From: Christensenella sp. UBA3944
GTDB lineage: Bacteria > Bacillota > Clostridia > Christensenellales > DTU072
Assembly: GCA_002385605.1 (NCBI GenBank)
Contig: DGDU01000053.1
Span: 569-19,589 of the forward strand
Direction of reading: 5' to 3'
Length of the DNA: 19,021 nucleotides
The notes under the pieces are model-generated. The model searched no databases. It was not told where the DNA came from and was given only the letters and a program-made list of their open reading frames with translations. This document shows positions 14,032 to 19,021 of this stretch, piece after piece. Numbering within the stretch: position 1 is the stretch's first letter; every line of letters starts with the position of its first letter. The position numbers and the translations under genes are program-made.

Positions 14032-16119
14032 TTATATAATTGTCCTCTTTGCGTTTACCCAATCGAGTATGAGCTGTTTGCCGTTGAACCTGAACTCTAT
14101 GATATGGGCTTCGCGTTCGGTTATCGAGTAGTCGCAATCGAATCGTTTGTATTTCAGCGCCTGGGTATTCCCGTTTACGGTGAAATCGGAGGCGTATTTT
14201 TTGTGCAATACCTTGCCCGCGCTTTCGTAAATAAGGTTGTCGCCGTCGTAGCTAACCTTGTTGGACTTTATGCGGGCTTTGAATTCGCCGAAGGTTTCCT
14301 TTGAGGCGTCGCCAAGCTCGTAAATCCAGAACTGCTCCCTGCCGTGCTGGATAAGGTCGAAGCGCTTGCCGGGGTGTTCTAACAGCGCTTTGTTCTTAAG
14401 GGCTTTGGCCGAGTCTTCGTTGAACTCTCTATATTCGAGCTTGTTTTTGCCTATTAACGCGAGATAGGCGTCCCCTACCCTGGCGAAAGCGTAATTGCCC
14501 TCTATAATTACCTCGTCAAAGAAGGCTTCGGGAAGGTAAGTGTGCGTGAATCGGGGAACATCGTAAAGCTCCAAAAACCCGCTGCGCTCGGGAAGCTTAT
14601 ACATTATAAGGTTTATGTTCTCGTACTGCGCCGATGAGGGAGCCCTGCCGAAGCCCGCCCAGTAACCGGGGGTTGCGTTGTACTTTTCCCTGGCGGGGTG
14701 GGCGGTGAAGGCTACGGCGTTTTCGGTAAAGTTGGCGTAGTTTAGTACCTGCGAGGCGCCGTAAGAGCCGGGGTGGTAGTCCTGGTTGTTGGCAAGCTGA
14801 TAGTACGGGGTGGAATAGGTATAAATATTGGACCGCTGAAGGGCTATGCCGTTGGGCATGGGGTTGAGCTTTTCGCTTATAAACCTGCCCAGCCCGGTTT
14901 TCTTTATCAAGGTGAGATTGAAATACCTGAAATCCTTTAAAAAACTGTTGGAAAGCATGCCGTTGTTGGCAAGATAATTAATGGTGTTGCTTATAACTTC
15001 GGGGTTGGTGAAGGCTTCCATACCGAACTGCATCATAATCTGGTCGTCCGATTGCCCGACATAACCCTTTTCTTCAAGCTCGGAAGTGTCGAGGCCGCTG
15101 GAGGATTTTATTATCCTGTAATCGCCGTCGTTTCCGATATCCAGCAATACTTCGGGGATTTCGTAGATTTTGTTGCCGTTTTTATCCCTCGCCTCGCACA
15201 TCGAGACAAAGTTGAGAAACATTCTGTGGTGGCTGTCGTTTCCGTCTATCCAGTCGTCGTTAAGCTTCCAGATGTAATCGGTAAATTTACGAATCCGGTC
15301 GCCCGACGCGCCCGCCAGGTTGCCCGCGTACGCCCTGCCCGTGGGCGCCATGAAAGTGTATTTGAACATATTGGAAGCGATTTCGTAAACGGCAAGGTCC
15401 ATTATCATTTTCATACGCTCGACCATAACGGGGTTGTCGCCGAACTCTATGAAATTTGCCATCGCCCCTAAATTGAACTGCATATAGTTGGCGCTGTTGT
15501 ACTCCGAAAAGCCGTAGTAGAACCTGTGCTCCATCCAGCTGTTTATGCGGCTTTCGCCGCGGCGCATATGTTCCCTCCCGCTCGCCCCGTCGTTTGTGAA
15601 TATTTCGTCGGGCCACTTTTTGCCAACGAGATATTCGGCGACGGCAAACAGTATCTGATGGTTTTCGGACCAGAAGCACATGCTGTCCTCTCCCGGCTCG
15701 GACATCCAGTATTTAAAATCGAGAAGCGCCCTCTTTATAAGACCGTAGCCTTCGGGGGAAACCTCCCTGAGCGTGCCCTCGTATTTATAAACGAGGCGTG
15801 TTAGCAAAGGGGTCTGGAAATCTCCGCAGTCGTAACGGTTTTTAAGAAACTCATAAGTGGGCTTTACTGCGTTTATAACATAATCGTTGTCTATAACGAC
15901 ATTGTCCTTTTCGGCCTTGTGGGGATATTCGAGATAATACAGCAAGCGGGCGAGCGAGTTCCAGAAAGAGGACTCCGGATTTTCTTTGATTATCGGCTTT
16001 ATGGCGAGGTTTACCGCGACTTCGGTAAAAAACGCCCCGAAAAGCAAGATAATAAGCGCCAGTGCTATCCATTTGACTATTTTGGAGGTTGTCACCCTTT
16101 TGGTTTTTCTAATAAACAT
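14032..16119 (-). CDS. Large membrane-anchored protein, possible alpha/alpha-toroid carbohydrate enzyme
   Basis: 695 residues. A basic N terminus (RKTKR) precedes one hydrophobic segment (about 17-38) with no lipobox, so it is probably a signal anchor with the rest outside. The N-terminal half is helical, with FWSENHQILFAVAEYL (149-164) and FSEYNSANYMQFNLGA (204-219). These aromatic, N/H/E/Y-rich helices resemble the toroid domains of polysaccharide lyases and related enzymes, with N153, H154 and Y207 as possible active-site residues. The C-terminal third looks beta-rich, as in heparinase II/III-type lyases. No precise family is recognised. It converges on the symporter/uronyl-hydrolase operon across a shared terminator. 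A start at 16119 is plausible, but the nearest AAGGG is about 13 bases away. Confidence 0.8.
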   Translation of the reverse strand: MFIRKTKRVTTSKIVKWIALALIILLFGAFFTEVAVNLAIKPIIKENPESSFWNSLARLLYYLEYPHKAEKDNVVIDNDYVINAVKPTYEFLKNRYDCGDFQTPLLTRLVYKYEGTLREVSPEGYGLIKRALLDFKYWMSEPGEDSMCFWSENHQILFAVAEYLVGKKWPDEIFTNDGASGREHMRRGESRINSWMEHRFYYGFSEYNSANYMQFNLGAMANFIEFGDNPVMVERMKMIMDLAVYEIASNMFKYTFMAPTGRAYAGNLAGASGDRIRKFTDYIWKLNDDWIDGNDSHHRMFLNFVSMCEARDKNGNKIYEIPEVLLDIGNDGDYRIIKSSSGLDTSELEEKGYVGQSDDQIMMQFGMEAFTNPEVISNTINYLANNGMLSNSFLKDFRYFNLTLIKKTGLGRFISEKLNPMPNGIALQRSNIYTYSTPYYQLANNQDYHPGSYGASQVLNYANFTENAVAFTAHPAREKYNATPGYWAGFGRAPSSAQYENINLIMYKLPERSGFLELYDVPRFTHTYLPEAFFDEVIIEGNYAFARVGDAYLALIGKNKLEYREFNEDSAKALKNKALLEHPGKRFDLIQHGREQFWIYELGDASKETFGEFKARIKSNKVSYDGDNLIYESAGKVLHKKYASDFTVNGNTQALKYKRFDCDYSITEREAHIIEFRFNGKQLILDWVNAKRTII

Positions 16120-16137
16120 CAGATAACGGTATCCCTT

Positions 16138-16163
16138 GGCAGTAAATAATAAGGCAGTAAATA
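16138..16163. repeat. Direct repeat GGCAGTAAATA, two copies
   Basis: GGCAGTAAATA occurs at 16138-16148 and 16153-16163, a 15-base period, inside the leader and -10 region of the minus-strand gene at 14032-16119. Possible regulator-binding repeats or chance AT-rich repetition. Confidence 0.7.
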
Positions 16164-16192
16164 TAATAACATAAAATTCATCATATTATCAA
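16163..16192 (-). promoter_or_regulatory. Probable promoter of the 695-residue membrane protein gene
   Basis: Minus strand: TTGATA (16187-16192), 18 bp spacer, TATTAT (16163-16168). The -35 is embedded in the tandem repeat at 16182-16203, and a second TTGATA lies 11 bases further upstream. Other AT-rich -10 choices exist, so the exact boxes are uncertain. Confidence 0.5.
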
Positions 16193-16203
16193 CATATTAT
16201 CAA
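16182..16203. repeat. Tandem 11-bp repeat CATATTATCAA x2
   Basis: Two exact copies (16182-16192, 16193-16203), one helical turn apart, between divergent genes and overlapping the predicted minus-strand -35. The spacing suits cooperative binding of a regulator on one face of the DNA. Confidence 0.85.
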
Positions 16204-16230
16204 CGGGCGATTTAGAAGGCCTTTCATTCC

Positions 16231-16259
16231 TTTACATTTCTTTGCCCCGATGGTATAAT
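16231..16259 (+). promoter_or_regulatory. Extended sigma-A promoter directly abutting the PHP gene
   Basis: TTTACA (16231-16236), 17 bp spacer, TATAAT (16254-16259), with the TGn extension (TGG) in front. The start is predicted near 16266, only about two bases before the ATG at 16268, so the message would be nearly leaderless. Confidence 0.72.
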
Positions 16260-16267
16260 GAGGGCAA

Positions 16268-17041
16268 ATGGAAAATAATATTTTGACGGGCTTTACCGGC
16301 GATTACCATACCCATACATACATGAGCGACGGCTCTTCCTCCGCCGAACAAAATGTATTGGAGGCAATCTCCAAGGGGCTTAAGGAAATCGCCATAACCG
16401 ACCACGGATTCGGCAACCCGAAAAGGTTTGCCATGACCGAAGAAAAATTCGACGAACAGCGAAAGCAGCTTGAAATCCTCAGGGCGGAGCACGGGGACAA
16501 AATTACCATATATCACGGCATAGAGGCCGACCTCATCGGCGAGGACGGCACCATTGACCTTTCCGAGAAACAAATGGCGGAGCTAGATGTTCTGGTAATG
16601 GGCTTCCACAGCTTCGCAAAGCCCAAAAGCTTCAGGGATTGGCGCAGGATTTACTGGAACGCTTATCTTAGGGCCATCAAATACCCGCCGAAAAGCGTAA
16701 TAGCGCGCAATACAAAAGCGCTCATACGCGCCATCAAGCGTTACCCCATCGATATACTTGCCCATCCCGGGCATCTGTTCAAGGTGGACTGCGTCGAGGT
16801 CGCAAAAGCGGCGGGCGATTACGGAGTTTTGATGGAGCTTAACGCCAAACACTTTAATTACTCTCACGAATTATTTGAAAAAATGCTTACGACAAGCGCA
16901 AACTTTGTTGTCAACAGCGACGCTCATTTTTATAAGCTCGTAGGCGGGTTTTCTCAGATAGAGCAATTCCTCTCCCAACACAGTTTTGACCCCTCCCGCA
17001 TTGTCAACCTGGGAGGAAGGCCGGCATTCAAGAAAAAATAA
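16268..17041 (+). CDS. PHP-domain phosphoesterase (YcdX/histidinol-phosphatase-like)
   Basis: 257 residues, a stand-alone PHP domain. The full metal set is visible: H14 and H16 (DYHTHTYMSDG), D45 and H46 (AITDHG), E86 (GIEAD), H114 (MGFHS), H166 (LAHPGH) and D218 and H220 (NSDAHF), which would hold a trinuclear metal site. Members hydrolyse phosphomonoesters such as histidinol phosphate or act on nucleotides; no histidine genes are nearby, so the substrate is open. It is cytoplasmic. The HTHT motif begins at residue 14, so the start must be 16268. GAGGG (16260-16264) lies ahead of it but sits between the -10 box and the predicted transcript start. Confidence 0.9.
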   Translation: MENNILTGFTGDYHTHTYMSDGSSSAEQNVLEAISKGLKEIAITDHGFGNPKRFAMTEEKFDEQRKQLEILRAEHGDKITIYHGIEADLIGEDGTIDLSEKQMAELDVLVMGFHSFAKPKSFRDWRRIYWNAYLRAIKYPPKSVIARNTKALIRAIKRYPIDILAHPGHLFKVDCVEVAKAAGDYGVLMELNAKHFNYSHELFEKMLTTSANFVVNSDAHFYKLVGGFSQIEQFLSQHSFDPSRIVNLGGRPAFKKK

Positions 17042-17047
17042 AGCCTT

Positions 17048-17070
17048 CCGTATTTTGTACGGCGGTTTAT
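17048..17070 (+). terminator. Weak hairpin after the PHP gene
   Basis: CCGTA (17048-17052) pairs with TACGG (17058-17062) around TTTTG, followed by CGGTTTATT. The stem is short and the T-tract broken, so it may be an attenuator or nothing; read-through into the GGDEF gene is possible. Confidence 0.3.
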
Positions 17071-17103
17071 TAAATACTCTAAATAAAGACACCGCGAGCT
17101 TTT

Positions 17104-18267
17104 ATGAATTTAGGATATAACTTAATTATAAACGGGTATTCTGCATTTTTGGGGGCGATGCTGCTTATAGAATCCTTCAGATATGTAGACAGGAATACCA
17201 CAAACCATAAGCTTTACAAGGCTTTGATTTTTACTGCGCTCGTGTTGCTTATCTCCGATACTCTGGGCAGATTGGACGGCAGGCCCGATACCGTCTTCCC
17301 CATCCTTAACAAAACGGGAAACCTTATACTTTATATTGTAAACCAGCTTGTGCCCGCTTTCTGGCTTCTTTATGTGGGCGCTCAGATTTATACGGATAAA
17401 AAAGACCTTAACAAACTGGGGTATATTATAATCGCGGTGTTTGTCGTTAACATCGCCCTTGTTATAGTCACGCAGTTTACGGGATTTTATTATTATATCG
17501 ACGAAAACAATATCTACCACAGAGGCAGATATAACTATGTCGCCTATCTTCTGGCTGCCGTGCCTTTGATCGCGGCGGCGGCGATTGCGATTTATAACCG
17601 CAAAAACCTCGAAAAAAAGCAGTTTATGGCGCTTATGCTCTTCCCCGCCCTGCCCATAGCCTGCTATATAATACAAGCCTTTGTTTACGGGCTTTCGCTT
17701 ACCACCTTCGGTATCACCATAGGGCTTTTGATTGTATATTCCGACATACAGAACCGCGCCATCTTTACCGATTACCTTACAGGCGTTTATAACCGTATGA
17801 GGCTGGAGATTTTCCTTAAAGAAAAGGTGGCTTACGCCACGCCCTCCAAGTCCTTTTCCGCAATCATGCTGGACATAAACAACTTTAAGGCAATAAACGA
17901 TAAATACGGGCATGACGCGGGCGACGAAATCTTAAAAAGGGCGGCAAAGGCCTTGCGAAACTGCATCTCGCGCGACGACTTTCTTGCCAGGTTCGGCGGC
18001 GACGAGTTTGTTATCGTTCTGGACGCCGCAACCGACAATCAACTAAAGAACAGGGTGGACTCCATTGTCGATTGCCTTACTTACTACAACAGCAAAGCCG
18101 AAGAGCGCTACCAGATAGAGTTCAGTATGGGCTATAAGGTTTATGACGCCAAGGCAAAGCTAAGCGTTTCGGATTTCGAAAGAGAACTGGATTTACTGAT
18201 GTACGCCCATAAGCAGGAAATGAAAAAAAAGGCCGCCGAAACGGCCGATAATACCCCTTTTAATTAA
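17104..18267 (+). CDS. Membrane diguanylate cyclase (7TM-type sensor + GGDEF)
   Basis: 387 residues. The first ~215 hold about seven hydrophobic helices resembling the N-terminal sensor of 7TM histidine kinases and related cyclases. A GGDEF domain follows (about 222-380): TDYLTGVYNR, DINNFKAINDKYGHDAGDE and the intact active-site loop RFGGDEF (GGDEF at 298-302). It should make cyclic di-GMP from two GTP at the inner membrane in response to an unknown signal. The inhibitory RxxD site expected five residues before GGDEF reads SRDD (289-292), so product inhibition at that site may be lost. It follows the PHP gene by 62 bases without a strong ribosome binding site before the ATG. A broken GGDEF gene faces it tail to tail. 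Confidence 0.92.
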   Translation: MNLGYNLIINGYSAFLGAMLLIESFRYVDRNTTNHKLYKALIFTALVLLISDTLGRLDGRPDTVFPILNKTGNLILYIVNQLVPAFWLLYVGAQIYTDKKDLNKLGYIIIAVFVVNIALVIVTQFTGFYYYIDENNIYHRGRYNYVAYLLAAVPLIAAAAIAIYNRKNLEKKQFMALMLFPALPIACYIIQAFVYGLSLTTFGITIGLLIVYSDIQNRAIFTDYLTGVYNRMRLEIFLKEKVAYATPSKSFSAIMLDINNFKAINDKYGHDAGDEILKRAAKALRNCISRDDFLARFGGDEFVIVLDAATDNQLKNRVDSIVDCLTYYNSKAEERYQIEFSMGYKVYDAKAKLSVSDFERELDLLMYAHKQEMKKKAAETADNTPFN

Positions 18268-18273
18268 TGTTTT

Positions 18274-18469
18274 TTATTCGGAATATATAAATTCGGTGCC
18301 GTTCCATTCGGCGGATTCTATCCTATTCCTTCCCATAGTTTTTGCCCTGTAAAGCAGCCGGTCTGCCATCGTCACTATTTCGGTGGGAGTGATTCTGGGT
18401 GAATATTTTACCGTTATTACCCCGAAGCTTGCCGTGACATAGCATCAGCATTACCGTTCTGAGTTCCAT
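18274..18469 (-). pseudogene. Remnant of a second GGDEF (diguanylate cyclase) gene with internal deletion
   Basis: Minus-strand frame 18438 to 18274 reads 54 residues then a stop. It is clearly the end of a GGDEF domain: VTASFGVITV, then MADRLLYRAKTMGRNRI and a short tail ending FIYSE. Just upstream, in another frame, ATG at 18469 begins MELRTVMLML, like the opening of membrane-anchored GGDEF proteins, with a GAGGTG ribosome-binding-like site (18473-18478) and a promoter (18583-18611). The whole middle, including the GGDEF motif, is missing, and the two ends are joined out of frame near 18438. It is either a deletion pseudogene or an assembly collapse at the contig end. The C-terminal homology is strong; the N-terminal half is inference. 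Confidence 0.82.
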
Positions 18470-18582
18470 CTACACCTCGCTATTTATTCCCCGCGGGAAA
18501 ACACATCAACGAACGCCGCTATAATCACCCCCATATCAAATCTTTACAAAATTATCGCAGCTCCTTTGTTTTGTTACATAAA

Positions 18583-18611
18583 ATTATATCTCACTATATG
18601 CGATAAGTCAA
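18583..18611 (-). promoter_or_regulatory. Sigma-A promoter upstream of the broken GGDEF gene
   Basis: Minus strand: TTGACT (18606-18611), 17 bp spacer, TATAAT (18583-18588, perfect). Start predicted near 18576. The leader of about 107 nt before the ATG at 18469 holds AAAGGAG (18561-18567) with no start codon at normal spacing, a 16-codon frame beginning ATGGGGGTG, and a CCCGCGGG palindrome. Confidence 0.75.
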
Positions 18612-18940
18612 TTTGCAAAAAAACGCGCCTTCCCTTTTGTTCACGGCAAAATAACCGGGGAGTTGCGCAAATTGCCGTCTTTTATATGGTTATTGATACA
18701 GTACGCAAAGAATCAAGAACGCCTCGGAAACCGCGAACCAGAGAATGCCCTTATACGATAGTGCTTGATGGTTTACCATTCTTCTTCAGATTTTGATGAG
18801 ATGAATGTACTTTCTCATGTGCGGCAGTTATTATCATGAACTATACCATAATTTATATGTTGATTTTACACAAAAGCGACCTTTCGCGGCGGGGGCCCCG
18901 ATTGGTTATCCTTGGTAAGGACTTCAATCACGGGCATAAG
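18612..18940. other. Stretch with no gene seen
   Basis: Frames here are short and do not resemble coding sequence; the longest plus-strand frame has no ribosome binding site and begins inside the promoter at 18583-18611. An inverted repeat ACGGCAA/TTGCCGT (18643-18649, 18672-18678) encloses the palindrome TTGCGCAA (18663-18670), and includes a GGCAAAAT motif like those at 11213-11260. GGGGCCCC occurs at 18892-18899. Confidence 0.5.
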
Positions 18941-19021
18941 AAAAAGCAGCTCGTTTTGAGCCGCTTGTGGAGCTAATGACGGGCTCACAACCCGTGTCCG
19001 TGCGTCGCTGTCGCTCCCCGA
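18866..19021 (-). other. Open frames running off the right edge, possibly a gene's 3' end
   Basis: Two overlapping minus-strand frames enter from beyond the window: one of 51 codons ending at 18866-18868 (tail PPPRKVAFV) and one of 31 codons ending at 18924-18926 (tail KRAAFSYARD). Neither resembles a family I recognise and both may be non-coding. The terminator-like hairpin at 18941-18966 lies inside both, which argues against coding. Kept only as a marker of unresolved sequence. Confidence 0.15.
18941..18966 (-). terminator. Terminator-like hairpin, minus strand
   Basis: Minus strand: a 9 bp stem with one A/C mismatch (18958-18966 with 18944-18952), a 5-base loop, then TTTTTCTT. This is the form of an intrinsic terminator for something transcribed leftward from beyond the window edge. 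Confidence 0.5.

Noticed and set aside
18467..18508. Possible riboswitch in the long leader of the broken GGDEF gene, such as a c-di-GMP type
   Set aside because: Only about 107 bases of leader are present and I could not find the conserved core of a known riboswitch.
18566..18796. 76-codon plus-strand frame
   Set aside because: It begins in the middle of a minus-strand promoter, has no ribosome binding site and its translation resembles no known protein.
18979..18995. tRNA-anticodon-like stem-loop (on the minus strand the loop reads TTGTGAG, as for histidine)
   Set aside because: No D-arm, T-arm or acceptor stem could be found around it on either strand, so it is not a tRNA.

Overview
The window reads like a chromosomal contig from an uncultured member of the Bacillota (Clostridia-like). 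The evidence is AGGAGG-type ribosome binding sites, textbook sigma-A promoters with 16-18 bp spacers, short U-tract terminators, lipobox lipoproteins, and genes packed in short operons on both strands. The exact lineage cannot be read from the sequence. There is no rRNA, tRNA, CRISPR array, transposase, phage gene or transcription factor. The first 16 bases are a sequencing-library (Nextera transposon end) remnant, so position 1 is a raw contig edge.

Layout. (1) 49-1539, minus: a GPH/MelB-like sugar symporter with altered cation-site residues, divergent from (2) 1753-4933, plus: a ThuA-domain protein, two different xylose-isomerase-like TIM-barrel enzymes and a YgjP-type zinc peptidase, closed by a strong bidirectional terminator. 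(3) 5003-6751, minus: two lipoproteins in an operon, an SGNH/GDSL hydrolase and an unrecognised protein. (4) 6912-9274, plus: a PPC/DUF296 protein followed by glutamine-dependent NAD+ synthetase. (5) 9316-11092, minus: a PLP aminotransferase coupled to an unrecognised protein. (6) 11093-11398: a structured intergenic region with divergent promoters and repeated GGCAAAAT motifs. (7) 11399-13959, plus: a second GPH symporter with an unsaturated-uronyl hydrolase (GH88/GH105-like). (8) 14032-16119, minus: a large membrane-anchored protein that may be an alpha/alpha-toroid carbohydrate enzyme. (9) 16268-18267, plus: a PHP-domain phosphoesterase and a seven-helix membrane diguanylate cyclase. (10) 18274-18611, minus: the broken remains of a second GGDEF gene, with its promoter and first codons still present. 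(11) 18612-19021: a tail with no clear gene.

Working together. Two sugar modules dominate. The left one (symporter, ThuA, two isomerase/epimerase-like barrels) resembles pathways that act on oxidised (keto) glycosides, but the oxidoreductase such pathways need is not in view. The right one (symporter plus uronyl hydrolase, facing a possible lyase-like membrane protein) fits import and cleavage of unsaturated oligosaccharides released from pectin- or glycosaminoglycan-like polymers. The remaining genes are NAD synthesis, amino-acid metabolism, cell-envelope lipoproteins and c-di-GMP signalling. The most unusual items are the decayed or misassembled GGDEF gene at 18274-18469, a PHP gene whose promoter predicts a leaderless message, the tandem repeats at 16138-16203, the degenerate first symporter, and the ThuA/double-barrel operon.
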